Positions 41,162-51,244 of a stretch of 64,000 bases of DNA are shown in pieces. The notes beneath the pieces were generated by a model. It made no database searches. It was not told the origin of the DNA and saw only the letters and a list, made by a program, of their open reading frames with translations. The number at the start of each line of letters is the position of its first letter. Within the stretch, counting starts at the first letter, position 1. The translations under genes were made by a program, and so were the position numbers. Source of the DNA: Asaia prunellae JCM 25354 (GTDB lineage Bacteria; Pseudomonadota; Alphaproteobacteria; Acetobacterales; Acetobacteraceae); NCBI RefSeq assembly GCF_000613885.1, contig NZ_BAJV01000003.1, positions 180,281 to 244,280 of the forward strand, in the 5' to 3' direction.

Positions 41162-41547
41162 GAAAGGCGAAAGGCTGTGCATGAGCACTATCGTGCAAAA
41201 ACCGTGCCAAACCCTGGCAGTAAAGAAAGGTAGCCTCTCCCTCACACCCAATATGGCGCTTATTCATAAAAAATGGAAAAATACGCCAATCTGTAATAGT
41301 TGGGGCGCCTGTTCCGTTTCCATATCTTTGCCCCTGAAATCCAGCTGGCTTTTTTGCTCTGAGAAAGGCCCCGTCGGCGCTTGTTGTGTTTCCCCAGAGC
41401 ATTTTTGTGGTCACAATGAATCGCTATCAGGGCACGCGTTTGTGTTCACGTTGACGTGAAATCAATTCGCCCCCAAAAGGGCATTCCCACAGTCTGAATG
41501 CCCGCCAAGGCGCAACCAGTTTTATGCGCCGGAGGCGCTCTTTTATC
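41162..41547. other. Long leader region of the DEAD-box helicase gene
   Basis: Nearly 390 bases with no ORF support. The 3' end is rich in potential RNA hairpins. One pairs GGGCATTC at 41479-41486 with GAATGCCC at 41496-41503 (8-bp stem, 9-base loop), and the alternative pairing set at 41509-41538 is listed separately. A long structured 5' leader is common for cold-shock-type RNA helicase genes. Confidence 0.5.
41509..41538 (+). promoter_or_regulatory. Possible alternative RNA hairpins around the helicase ribosome-binding site
   Basis: GCGCC at 41526-41530 can pair either with upstream GGCGC at 41509-41513 (loop 12) or with downstream GGCGC at 41534-41538 (loop GGA). The second form places the Shine-Dalgarno GGAGG (41531-41535) in a tight hairpin, and the first leaves it open. 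It lies 10-39 bases before ATG 41548. This is seen by eye; its stability has not been computed. Confidence 0.35.
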
Positions 41548-42837
41548 ATGACCATGACATTTGACGACCTTGCTTTGGCGCCTGCTGTTCTCAAGGCTCT
41601 TGCCGAGGCTGGCTACAAGGCACCTACGCCAATCCAGGCACAATCAATCCCTCTGCTGTTGCAGGGTCGCGATCTGCTGGGAATGGCTCAGACGGGTACA
41701 GGCAAGACGGCTTCTTTTGCGCTGCCCCTCCTTCATCGTCTGGCGGCTGATCCACGCCCTGCACCGAAGAATGGTGCCCGCGTGCTTGTTCTGGCGCCGA
41801 CGCGCGAACTCGTCAGCCAGATTGCTGACGGGTTCGAGGCATTTGGCCGTTATCTGAACTTCAGCGTTACCACGATTTTCGGCGGCGTCAGCCAGTTTCA
41901 TCAGGTCAATGCGCTGAAAGAAGGTGTTGATATTATCGTTGCTGCGCCGGGCCGTCTGCTGGATCTGGTTGAGCAGGGGCTCTGCGACTTGTCGACCCTC
42001 GAGGCATTGGTGCTGGATGAGGCCGACCAGATGCTCGACATGGGGTTTGCCAAGCCTATCGAGCAGATTGTCGCTGCTACGCCGACTGAACGGCACACGA
42101 TCCTTTTTTCGGCGACCATGCCGAAATCGATTGCTGCTCTTGTCGACAGTCTTTTGCGTGATCCGGCAAAGGTGGAAATCGCACCGCCTTCCACAACGGT
42201 TGATCGCATCGAGCAGACGGTCATGTTCCTTGATGCAGAGCACAAGAAGGCGGCTCTGCTGTCGCTTCTGAGTGCGCCCGATGTCGGGCAGGCCGTGGTG
42301 TTCACGCTACAGAAGAACATTGCCAACGAGGTCTGCTCTCACATCACCGAAGCAGGCATCACTGCCGAGGCCCTGCATGGCAACAAGTCGCAAGGTCAGC
42401 GCGAGCGCGCGCTCGAAGCATTCCGCGAGGGCCGTGCACGCGTTCTGGTTGCTACGGATATTGCTGCGCGTGGTATCGACGTCGATACAGTGACCCATGT
42501 GGTCAACCATGATCTGCCCAGCCTGCCTGAAGCCTATGTTCATCGTATTGGCCGTACAGGTCGCGCAGGACGGAGCGGTCGGGCCATCACCCTGTGCGAT
42601 GCCGAGCAGCGCGCCTGGCTGCATGATGTAGAGCGCACGATCGGCCGTGCACTGACCGTGCATGAAAATCATGAATGGCATTGCGAGAAGGCGCGTCATT
42701 CTACGGCACGTGCGCCTGTCCTGGGTGGTGGACCGGTCAAGCAGATCAAGGTGCCCAAAATACGTGAGCGTAAGGTCTGGACCGAGGAGGAAAAGGCCGC
42801 TGCCCGCGCTGCTGCCACGGCAAACCGCGCGAACTGA
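41548..42837 (+). CDS. DEAD-box RNA helicase (RhlE-like)
   Basis: About 429 residues with the full helicase core: the Q motif (YKAPTPIQAQSIPLL), motif I AQTGTGKT, Ia PTRELVSQ, GG, PGRLLDL, II VLDEADQML, III SATM, and VI VHRIGRTGRAGRSG. The C-terminal extension is short and basic (KVPKIRERKVWTEEEKA). It unwinds short RNA duplexes in ribosome assembly or mRNA decay, often induced by cold. The start at 41548 follows GGAGG at 41531-41535; ATG 41554 is nearly as good. It is convergent with ugd. Confidence 0.95.
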   Translation: MTMTFDDLALAPAVLKALAEAGYKAPTPIQAQSIPLLLQGRDLLGMAQTGTGKTASFALPLLHRLAADPRPAPKNGARVLVLAPTRELVSQIADGFEAFGRYLNFSVTTIFGGVSQFHQVNALKEGVDIIVAAPGRLLDLVEQGLCDLSTLEALVLDEADQMLDMGFAKPIEQIVAATPTERHTILFSATMPKSIAALVDSLLRDPAKVEIAPPSTTVDRIEQTVMFLDAEHKKAALLSLLSAPDVGQAVVFTLQKNIANEVCSHITEAGITAEALHGNKSQGQRERALEAFREGRARVLVATDIAARGIDVDTVTHVVNHDLPSLPEAYVHRIGRTGRAGRSGRAITLCDAEQRAWLHDVERTIGRALTVHENHEWHCEKARHSTARAPVLGGGPVKQIKVPKIRERKVWTEEEKAAARAAATANRAN

Positions 42838-42923
42838 GCCATTCTGTCCCGGCACCAGCCGAAAGCTGTTCGCCCAATTGGGCAGGACAACAAGAGCTGG
42901 TGCAACGGTGATTATCTGGACGT

Positions 42924-42950
42924 GGTAGGGCCGATATCTCAGGCCCTACC
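42924..42950. terminator. Hairpin between convergent helicase and ugd genes
   Basis: A 9-bp perfect stem GGTAGGGCC / GGCCCTACC with a 9-base loop, midway between two convergent stops. There is no long T-run, but position and stem strength suit a shared terminator. Confidence 0.65.
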
Positions 42951-42969
42951 GGTGCTTACCCCGGAATCC

Positions 42970-44294
42970 TCAGGGACGCCCGATTGAGCGGTAGGTAAAG
43001 CCAGCTGTGCGCAAGGCAGCAGGATCCCAGATATTGCGGAAATCGGCGATGACAGAGCCGCGCATGGCTGATTTCAGTTTATCGGGCGCAATGGCACGGA
43101 ATTCGTTCCATTCCGTCAATATAACCAGCGCGTCCGCCCCTGTGGCGGCTTCCTGAGCAGAGCCTGTATAGATCACGCTTTCGGGCAGAAGCGGACGAGC
43201 CGCTTTCATGCCCTCAGGGTCAAAGGCGCGGATTATGGCGCCTTCCTCAACCAGACGATGAATCAGTGGAAGCGAGGAGGCCTCGCGCATATCATCGGTA
43301 TCGGGTTTGAATGTCAGACCCAGAATGGCGATGGTCTTGCCCCGAACCGAGCTCTCGCAGAGAGCGATCACGCGTTCGGCCATGGCGGACTTGCGGGCTT
43401 CGTTGATGGCAACCGTTGCCTCGACCAGAAGGGAAGGACTGCCTGCATCACGGGCAATGGCAGTCAGGGCACGTGTATCCTTGGGGAAGCACGAGCCGCC
43501 ATAGCCCGGTCCGGCATGCAGGAATTTGCGGCCGATACGCTGATCCAGTCCCATGCCGCGCGCCACATCATGGATATTGCCACCCACTTTCTCGCAAAGA
43601 TCCGCCATTTCGTTGATGAAGGTTACTTTCATCGCCAGAAAAGCATTGGCGGCATATTTGGTCAGTTCTGCTGTCTCGAGCCCTGTCATGACAATGGGGG
43701 TCTCGATGAGATAGAGCGGGCGATAGAGCTGGTGCATCAGGCGCGGGCCTGGGCGCCGCCATCGGCGGCGGTATCGTCAATGCCGATGATCACGCGGTCA
43801 GGACGCATAAAGTCGCCAATCGCATTGCCTTCACGGAGGAATTCCGGGTTTGATGCCACACCAAAAGAGAGATCGGGACGTTCTTCGCGCAGAATTCGCG
43901 CTACTTCGCGACCGGTGCCAACGGGCACCGTCGATTTTGTGACCACCAGAAGATTTTTGCGGGCATGGCGGGCAATCTGACGGGTTGCTTCATAGACATA
44001 GGTCAGATCGGCATGACCATCGCCACGGCGTGTTGGTGTGCCTACGGCTATGAACACGGCATCGACATCATCAATCGCGCTTGCCAGCGCATCGGTAAAG
44101 CTCAGTCGTCCTGCCGTGACATTGGTTGAGACGATCTTGTCGAGACCAGGCTCGTAGATAGGGATCGACCCAGCCTTGAGCGCAGCGAGCTTGTCATGAT
44201 CGGCCTCGACGATGACGACCTCGGTGCCGAATTCTGCAAAACAGGCGCCGGAAACCAGTCCGACATAACCGCCGCCAATCATCGCTATGCGCAT
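42970..44294 (-). pseudogene. ugd: UDP-glucose 6-dehydrogenase, broken by one frameshift
   Basis: The first frame (44294-43741) starts MRIAMIGGGYVGLVSGACFA and has KSTVPVGTG and NPEFLREG. The second frame resumes ALMHQLYRPLYLIETPIVMT and has ELTKYAANAFLAMKVTFINE and the catalytic-cysteine motif GYGGSCFPKDTRAL, ending at the C-terminal NAD domain. The enzyme makes UDP-glucuronate for capsule, exopolysaccharide and acetan-like polymers. The break at 43740 is repaired by one C (GCC-CTG), giving about 441 residues as usual. The N-terminal piece alone would be inactive. Confidence 0.9.
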
Positions 44295-44396
44295 GTAATC
44301 TTCAATCCTGTGCGAACTCTCTTCGTGCACGGCGTAGCCCAAACCGGGCGCGGGATAAAGCTTGCGGGATGTAAAGCGGATGAAGGTCTGTCTGGT

Positions 44397-45035
44397 TTAC
44401 TGCGCATGCGCTGGGCCGGAACCTAATTGCTCTGGCAGATGCCAGACATCGAACATGATAAAATCAAAGCCGGTGCGCCTGTCGATCATCAGACTGACGA
44501 GGCCCGATGGAGAGTCGGGTGAGGGGAGAAACGCGAATCTCTGCACTGGTTTTGTTCTGGAGATAACAAGCGGAATGCGCTGCATGGCCGGCCGATGGTT
44601 TTTGATGAAAACAATGGCGTTGTCGGCACTGCGCTCAAGGCAGATATCGGCTGTTGTCGAGAGATGATCGCAACGCCTCTTTTCACTGTGATCATCGAAT
44701 GCGGGATTGAAGGCCCTGCCGATCCCTCGATGCACTAATCCTTGCGGGCTGAGTTCGAGGACCTGCTGGTCGCGCGTGACAAACGTGCCAGCATTGATCG
44801 ACACAATATCGGGAATGCAGGAGTCGAAATCGAGATGGAAGACGGGCCTGAATCTGAAGAACTCACGTGTGCTTTCCTAGTCGAAATATCCTTCAGCGTT
44901 ACCGATAGTCAGTCGGGTACCGGACAGAACTTCTTGAGAATTGGTACAGTAGGGTAAATGATTGGCCCGTGCATGGCCCGACACTCCTGTAATAGCCATC
45001 ATGATTGCCGCAATAGTGGGTGTGAATATTTTCAT
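44397..45035 (-). pseudogene. Exported protein of unknown function, interrupted by an in-frame amber codon
   Basis: Reading from ATG 45035, the product has a signal peptide (MKIFTPTIAAIMMAITGVSG, cleaved near HARA) followed by NHLPYCTNSQEVLSGTRLTI and GNAEGYFD. A TAG stop at 44879-44877 comes next. The same frame then stays open without another stop to 44397 (ESTREFFRFRPVFHLDFDSC and on, about 160 residues). Four cysteines are spread across the protein. I do not recognise the family. It could be a nonsense-mutated gene, a base error, or (less likely) a readthrough product. The downstream part on its own has only a GTG start and no SD. Confidence 0.55.
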
Positions 45036-45444
45036 TATATAAAGCTTACTGAATAATTTTTTCAGATTCTAAAGTAAAATAATATAAAAATACATCCAAC
45101 ACATTGAGAAATTAACATAAGATTATAAATTTTCTAATATATGATTAAAACTGTGGGTGGCCGAGTTTTGAAATCCATAATGAGGCGCATCGATACTGAC
45201 AGGCGTTCATATACGGTCGCGTTGTCGAGAGAGCTCTGTCATCGGGGGCGGGGTCCGACACGCTTGGCTGCGGAAAGAAGGCGTCACACAAACCCGTTAT
45301 AAGCAGGTGCATGGAAGGTCAGGGCAAAAACGCCAGTTGCCTTTCGGGCAGGGGAGGAGGAGAAAGGATTTATATGTCTGACAGACACGACTCCCCCTGA
45401 GAAACCGGGCTCCGCTCTTTTCCGGGTGATGACCAGCGTGTGCC
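45036..45444. other. AT-rich intergenic region
   Basis: About 400 bases between two divergent genes, with very AT-rich runs at 45040-45140. No supported ORF, repeats or strong hairpin. It presumably holds the promoters of the exported protein and of the Bcr/CflA transporter. Confidence 0.5.
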
Positions 45445-46742
45445 ATGCGCGTTCGGCATGTTTCCGTGTCTCGATGGACAAGACTGATTGGACCTGGTTC
45501 TCTCGTGCTGACCTCTTCGCCTCATCCTGCCATACGGTTTTCGACCGGACAGATCATTCTGCTCGGACTTGTCAGTACTATCGGTCCGATTTCGACCGAT
45601 ATGTATCTGCCTGCTTTTCCCCAGCTTGAGCGCGATCTCGGGCAGGGGCCCGGCTCGGCACAGCTTACACTGGCAGCCTGGTTCATCGGCCTCGCGATCG
45701 GACAATTCTGTCTGGGGCCGCTTTCCGATCGTTTCGGACGACACAAGCCCATGGTGGTGGGGCTCGCCATTTATGTTCTGGCCACGATCGCACTGGCCAC
45801 AACGACATCCTACTGGTCATTCTGTCTGTTGCGTCTGGTTGCTGCTCTGGGTGGCGCCATTACGAGTGTGATTCCGCGCGCCATTGTGCGTGATGTGGCA
45901 ACCGGTCATGAGGCGGTAAGACTGATGTCCCAGCTGACCCTTGTTTTCGGGGTCGGTCCCATTCTGGCGCCAAGCCTGGGGAGTGTCTTTCTCGCATTCG
46001 GAAGCTGGCGACTGATTTTCTGGGCGGGTGCCGTGGCTGCTGCCCTTCTGGCAGGTCTCTGGCTGGTGGTCATGCCCGAGACACTGCCGGAAGAAAAACG
46101 CTACGCTTTACCCCCCATCGAAATCCTGCGGCGCTATATCAGTCTGGTGCGTGAGCCGGTTTTCATGTCTTCGGCCACACTTTCAAGTTTCAGTACGTTT
46201 GTGATGTTCGCCTATCTTTCCAATGCACCGCTTCTGTTCGAGCATCTGCTGGGCTTCACGCCACGCGCTTTGCAATCTTCTTCGGCATCAATGCGGGGGG
46301 GTTCATTCTGGCGACGCAGATCAACGGGCGTCTGTCGCATCGCTTCAAGTTCACCTCCGTCATGCAGGCAGGTCTTCTGGCCTGTCTGGTTTCCGGGCTG
46401 ATTTTGCTGGCGGTCAGTGCGAGTCATATCGTCGGGCAGAATGACCCCTGGCCGCTCTGTGCGCTTATTATCACCACCACTTTCACTCTTGGTTTCATTG
46501 GTCCGAATGCAAATGTGCTGGCGCTTACCCATCACGGCCATCAGGCAGGAGCGGCTTCCGCTCTGCTTGGTACAATGGCTTTTGCCATTGGTGGGTCAAG
46601 CGGCATTCTCATGGCGTTGCTCCCGCCGACAAAGCTGAGTTCGACCGCCTTTGGCATGCTTGCCGGTATTCTCGGTATGGTACTGTGCAATTTCTGGCGT
46701 CGTGCTGCCGAGAAACGCGAGATGCCGCATCGTGACATGTAG
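45445..46742 (+). pseudogene. Bcr/CflA-type MFS drug transporter, broken by one frameshift
   Basis: The first frame (45445 to about 46265) shows STIGPISTDMYLPAFPQLERDL, GPLSDRFGRHKPMVVGL and PRAIVRDVATG, signatures of Bcr/CflA efflux proteins. The second frame resumes FAIFFGINAGGFILATQIN and runs through further TM helices to 46742. The joined protein of about 430 residues has 12 helices. The break at CCACG/CGCTTT is repaired by one C. It exports drugs or metabolites across the inner membrane. Confidence 0.85.
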
Positions 46743-46743
46743 G

Positions 46744-46780
46744 AACAGGGCGCCAGCCCGAACCTGGCTGGCGCCCTGTT
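46744..46780. terminator. Strong bidirectional terminator
   Basis: A 15-bp perfect stem (AACAGGGCGCCAGCC at 46744-46758 with GGCTGGCGCCCTGTT at 46766-46780) with a 7-base loop, directly between the MFS gene and the convergent aroE-like gene. Confidence 0.9.
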
Positions 46781-46792
46781 ATGGTCATGCGG

Positions 46793-47650
46793 TCAGTCCT
46801 GCACACCAAAGATATCAGCGAGAGTTTTTTCCATGATCTCGGCGGAAAGCGTGGCGCCTACCACCAGTTCGGCCCCGATGATGCCTTGATTGACCAGCAT
46901 GCCAAGCCCATCGAGTGTTTTGCACCCTTGCGCCTTTGCCTCGCGCAACAGTTTCGTCATGGGTGGGTTGGGAATGACATCGGCGACGATGGTGGCATTA
47001 CCCAATGAGTCAGTCTCGATCGGGGGGAGGGCATCCCGGTTGCCGAGTCCGATTGATGTCGCGTTGATAAGGATGTCAGTTCCCTCGGGGATATGGAGTC
47101 CTTCAGGCCATGCCTGGGCATCCGCGCTGCATCGGGTATTTTTTGCCAGGAGATCGGCAATAGCCTGTGCCTTTTCGATGCTGCGATTGGCAATGGTGAT
47201 GTGGCGTGCGCCTGCAAGGGCAAGCTCGACCGCAATGGCACGGGCGGCGCCACCGGCACCAAGAAGGAAAACAGTCTTATCCTTCGGGTCGGTCAGCTTG
47301 CGTAGCGAGGCAAGAAAACCTTTGCCGTCGGTATTATTGCCGGTCAGCTTGCCGTCGCGAATCTGAACGCAATTGACTGCGCCGATTATCCTCGCGGATT
47401 CAGCCAGGTCGTCGAGATGCTCAATAACAGCGATTTTATGCGGTATTGAGCAATTGAAACCGGCCCATTCCATGGCCTTTGCGCCTGCGATGGCATCGGC
47501 GAGATGGGCAGGTTTGACGTCGCAATTGATATAGCGGGCGTCAATTCCGGCCTTTGCATAACCGGCTTCCATCATCACGACCGTTGGATTTTCAGCGCAG
47601 GGTGTCGAGAACGATCCTGTCAGTATGGAGCGGAAAGAACGATCTGTCAT
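46793..47650 (-). CDS. aroE: Shikimate dehydrogenase-like protein (AroE family)
   Basis: The protein has 285 residues. The substrate domain has NCSIPHKIAVIEHLDDL (catalytic Lys) and NNTDGKGFL (catalytic Asp), and the NADP domain has GAGGAARAI and NRSIEKAQ. The N-terminal substrate-binding segment is GSFSTPCAENP instead of the usual S-x-S-K-S-P. This resembles the AroE-like paralog class rather than the biosynthetic enzyme, so it may act on quinate or another substrate. It is directly downstream of a LacI-family gene on the same strand and probably controlled by it (inference). Confidence 0.85.
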   Translation of the reverse strand: MTDRSFRSILTGSFSTPCAENPTVVMMEAGYAKAGIDARYINCDVKPAHLADAIAGAKAMEWAGFNCSIPHKIAVIEHLDDLAESARIIGAVNCVQIRDGKLTGNNTDGKGFLASLRKLTDPKDKTVFLLGAGGAARAIAVELALAGARHITIANRSIEKAQAIADLLAKNTRCSADAQAWPEGLHIPEGTDILINATSIGLGNRDALPPIETDSLGNATIVADVIPNPPMTKLLREAKAQGCKTLDGLGMLVNQGIIGAELVVGATLSAEIMEKTLADIFGVQD

Positions 47651-47745
47651 ACGGGGCCTCCAAGGTGCACAAGCACGATCCCTTGATGTTGCATTGCTAT
47701 GCAACAAAGAGTCGGAGCAGACAATGGTTGCGTTCCGGTCCTGTT

Positions 47746-48764
47746 TCAGGCCGAAGGACGTGTCGGTTTTTCCGTACTGCGCCTGAGGACCAGGCTCGCC
47801 TCGATCATGATGGTTTCTGACGGCAGCTCATCGGGACAAGCGAAGGCACGACCCAGTATGTCCAGTGCTGCTGCTGCCATGGCATCAGAACGCTGGTCGA
47901 AACTGCTGAGCTGATAGGCCTGCCAGGCAGATTGCGGAATATTGTCATATCCGATCACCATCACATCCTCAGGGCAGGAGAGGCCATCGTTCTCACCTAG
48001 GGCATCGAGTACGCCACACCCCATGAGATCATTACTGGAGAAAAGCCCATCGGGACGATGGCCCATCTGCAGGCTCTGTTTCATTGCCTGAAAACCGCTC
48101 TCATAGGTGTCGTCCCCTTCAAGGGTGGTGACATGCATGCCAGCCATGGCACAGCCTTCAATAAATCCTTCTCCCTGGCCCGGGATGCAGCGTTCTGGCT
48201 GGGGCCGGCGAGCCAGAACGGTCGCTGGACACCCCTTGTCACCATCATCTCTGCAACGCGGCGACCGGATTTCCGATTATTTGATTGTATGGACGAGATG
48301 CCAGGTCCTGTCATAACGGAATTGAAGGCGATGATCGGGATAGAAAGAGCAGAGAGTGCAGAAGCAGTCTCTTCCGAGCCGATGGCAAGCGCTGTTATCA
48401 GGGCATCGACACGATACCCGGCAAGCTGCCCCAATGCCGCATCAAGGGTTACAGAATCAACAACCTGAACAAGCAGGACCTGAAATCCGGCATCATGCAG
48501 GCCGGAGGACAGATGCTCCAGAGCCGTGCCGTAAAGCGGATTGCGCATTCCGCCGACAATGATGCCGATCATTCCCGAGCGCCCCGTCAGCATGATCGAG
48601 GGAATGCGGTTAGGGCGATAATTCAGGGCCTCGGCCGCCCGGAGAACGCGTTCCCGGGTGGCTGGCGCAATGCTCGCCGTTGCAGAAAACGCTCTGGAAA
48701 CAGCCGATTGCGATACGCCTGCCAGACGGGCGACATCTATGGAAGTGATCACGCGCTTTGTCAT
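47746..48764 (-). pseudogene. LacI-family transcriptional regulator, broken by one frameshift
   Basis: The first frame (48764 to about 48168) has the LacI helix-turn-helix (ITSIDVARLAGVSQSAVSRA) and a hinge, then GMIGIIVGGMRNPLYGTALE and SRREVAEMM-like elements. The second frame resumes GFIEGCAMAGMHVTTLEGDD and DGLFSSNDLMGCGVLDAL, with VMVIGYDNIPQSAWQAYQL to the end. The joined length of about 340 residues is normal for GntR/LacI sugar regulators. The break at 48167 is repaired by one G (AAGGGATT). It probably regulates the adjacent aroE-like gene. Confidence 0.87.
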
Positions 48765-48821
48765 GGCCTCATGATGCCATGACAAAGCGTGCGATGCGAT
48801 CGCAGTCTTGGGCAGGAAAGT

Positions 48822-49355
48822 TCAGTAATAGCGGCAGGGTTTGTTGGGTTCAGGCGGGTTGGCAGACTGGATAACAAGAAGTGTCACCTCATCATCACCG
48901 ACATTTCCGGCATCATGGCCTTTCTTGCCTGCGTAAGGACCGTCTTCCATAGGTCTGACGTTCTGGTCTTCGCCAAAAAGAATATCACCTGGCCCCATTT
49001 CCACACGCGTACCATCCATGGCGCGTACCCACCACCGTCCCTTGAGCGGGATGATCCATTGTGGCTTTGGATCAGGATGCCAGGCGCCGTTCCAGTGTCT
49101 GGGCTGGACTGTCATCATGAGTGTTGCTGTCTGTGGCGCCATGGGATTCTGCCATTGCGGCCCTGCAGGGGGCGACATGCTTTTGAGAAAGAAATTCGAG
49201 ACAGGGCAGCGCGCTATATGGCTGACACCTTTATTATCGGTCCAGAGGTGCTGGTAGCTCCGCAAAGGTTTTTCAGGTTTTTTTTCGGCAGCATGGGACA
49301 GCGTGGCAATTGAGGAAAAAGCCATCAGAAATGAAAGAGGCCATAAATATTTCAT
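48822..49355 (-). CDS. Exported cupin-domain protein
   Basis: About 177 residues. A signal peptide (YLWPLSFLMAFSSIATLSHA) is followed by a single cupin barrel (WIIPLKGRWWVRAMDGTRVE, MGPGDILFGEDQNVRP) with HDAGNVGDDEVTLLVIQ near the end. The first-motif histidines are mostly replaced, so metal binding is doubtful. Two cysteines (one near residue 50, one near the C-terminus) could form a disulfide. Periplasmic; the function is unknown. It is divergent from the alpha/beta hydrolase gene. Confidence 0.8.
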   Translation of the reverse strand: MKYLWPLSFLMAFSSIATLSHAAEKKPEKPLRSYQHLWTDNKGVSHIARCPVSNFFLKSMSPPAGPQWQNPMAPQTATLMMTVQPRHWNGAWHPDPKPQWIIPLKGRWWVRAMDGTRVEMGPGDILFGEDQNVRPMEDGPYAGKKGHDAGNVGDDEVTLLVIQSANPPEPNKPCRYY

Positions 49356-49443
49356 TGAGCCGACTCTCGACAAACGGATTACGGAAGGTCACATCCGTCT
49401 GACTACGTCCCTGTTCGATAATCGTTCCGAGAGAGGCTGAGCC

Positions 49444-50263
49444 GTGATCAGATATGCTGCGATTATATTGGCCTGTGTCATCGTGGTTTATCTGTTTGCT
49501 GCGGGCTTTCTCTATATCCGGCAGGATCGTCTGGTTTTCCCCGCAGAAGCGACGCCGCTGGACGATCCTGCGGCGCTTATTCCCGGCGCTCGTATGGTGG
49601 TGCTGCATACAAGGGATAATCTGGACCTCAAGGCTTATTACCGTCCGCCTGCAGATCATGGACCTGTGTTGCTCTATCTTCACGGTAATGCCGGATCAAT
49701 TGCCAGCCGTGCGCATCGCTTCGCCCTGATGGCTCAGGGTGAAACCGGTTTGCTGGCGGTCGAATATCGTGGTTATGCGGGTAATCCGGGGCAACCGAGC
49801 GAAGACGGCCTCGCTCTTGATGCAGAAGCCGCGATGAATTTCCTGCACGGACAGGATATCGCGCCGGGGCAGATCGTCCTTTACGGGGAATCACTGGGAA
49901 CGAATGTTGCGGTGCGCACGGCGCTCGCATTTCCGGCGGCCGGGCTCGTACTCGACGCCCCCTATACAAGTATCGCCGATGTGGCTGCCTCACGTTATCC
50001 CTATATGCCGGTTCGCCTTCTTCTGCGAAACCGCTTCGATACGCTTGGGCGTATCGCGGGTCTGAAAATGCCGCTTCTTGTCATGCGTACCTTGCGCGAT
50101 GGTACGGTACCTCCTACGCAAAGTCTGAGTGTCTTCAACTGCGCCCGAGCCCAAGCAGATATGGACAACCCAGCATGGTACGCATTCAACCCTGATCGAA
50201 AATGGCGGTCTGTCTGTGGTAATGGCGTTCATCGCAAAAATCACGACACCGGGAGCCCACTAG
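49444..50263 (+). pseudogene. Membrane-anchored alpha/beta hydrolase (BEM46/ABHD13-like), broken by a frameshift
   Basis: An N-terminal TM helix (YAAIILACVIVVYLFAAGFL) precedes the hydrolase domain. LYLHGNAGSIASR (oxyanion HGN), GYAGNPGQPSEDGL, the nucleophile elbow LYGESLGTN and VLDAPYTSIADVA match BEM46-type hydrolases. The first frame departs after about 50135. A second frame, APEPKQIWTTQHGTHSTLIE through VVMAFIAKITTPGAH, carries the catalytic histidine region to a stop at 50263. Here two bases seem missing (or one extra) and no G/C run explains it. The reported end follows the second frame. Confidence 0.78.
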
Positions 50264-50482
50264 GCAGCTGTAATGACGGGATTCGACCCAGCTTTCCGAA
50301 AAGGGGCGCATACCAGAGAAAAGCTTTTCCCATCGTAAAAATGTCATCAGAGTAAGGACAGTTCTGGATGGCGGATGACCTGTCGCTTTCAGGCTTCAGA
50401 AGCGCGTAGCCTATGTCCTGCATGCCTGTATCTGCGACAGATATTTGGCCCCGATATGGCATCCGGGGCCAGAAACGTACCA

Positions 50483-51244
50483 TTACCAGTTCCAGATGGC
50501 CTGTTCCTGTTCGCGAATATGCTGTTCCAGCTCGCGTGGCAGGATATTGCGGAACCGTGATCGGGGATCGAGCGTGATATCGGCCATGGTTTCGATATCC
50601 TGATCCTCCTTGTATTGCGGCATGTCAAAAGTGAGCTTGCTATGATCGAAGAGATCCCTGTCGCTCTGCCAGTAGCGTGGCCCCTCCATAATCAGATCGT
50701 TGAAGTTTGTCTGGTAAGGGCCGGGATTGATGGTGGCGATCGTGACATCCCGTTCGGCAAATTCCAGATGCATTGATTGCGCAACCGTTTCGAGTGCATG
50801 CTTCGACCCGCAATAGGCGCCAGCGAAGGGAACGGTAAGAATGCCTCCGATGGATGACATGAAGATCACCCGCGTAGCCCCGCTGTTTCTGCGGGCGTGG
50901 AGATATTCCCGCGTCAGGGCGACCGTCGCAAAGAAGTTGACCTCATATTGGTGGCGCAGCACATCATCAGGCATATCCGCCAGGGAGCCGCCCTGACCGA
51001 TCCCGGCATTATTGACGAGAATGTCGAAATCTTCCCGTAAGATATGCGCCCGGTCACGAGGAGAAGTGATGTCGAGTTTTGAGACGTCGAGTGCCAGTCC
51101 CTGCGCCCGCGCTTCCTGACGCAAGACCCCGATCTGGGAGGTGATTTCAACTCCGGCATGCACGGCATGGCCGCGTCGGGCGAGTGAGAAAGCGAGCAGT
51201 CGTCCGAAGCCGGTGCCGGCGCCTGTAATCAGAATACTGGTCAT
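50483..51244 (-). CDS. Short-chain dehydrogenase/reductase
   Basis: The protein has 253 residues. The cofactor motif is TGAGTGFGRL, NNAG is present, the catalytic serine is in MSSIGG and the YxxxK is YCGSKHAL. The C-terminal region is longer than usual, with an acidic IREQEQAIWNW end. It starts at 51244, overlapping the stop of the HbpS-like gene by four bases, so the two are translationally coupled. An AraC regulator lies upstream and divergent. The substrate is not identifiable from the sequence. Confidence 0.9.
   Translation of the reverse strand: MTSILITGAGTGFGRLLAFSLARRGHAVHAGVEITSQIGVLRQEARAQGLALDVSKLDITSPRDRAHILREDFDILVNNAGIGQGGSLADMPDDVLRHQYEVNFFATVALTREYLHARRNSGATRVIFMSSIGGILTVPFAGAYCGSKHALETVAQSMHLEFAERDVTIATINPGPYQTNFNDLIMEGPRYWQSDRDLFDHSKLTFDMPQYKEDQDIETMADITLDPRSRFRNILPRELEQHIREQEQAIWNW

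Noticed and set aside
48285..48782. Plus-strand open frame opposite the LacI gene
   Set aside because: It is fully contained opposite a recognised regulator; its translation has no family features.
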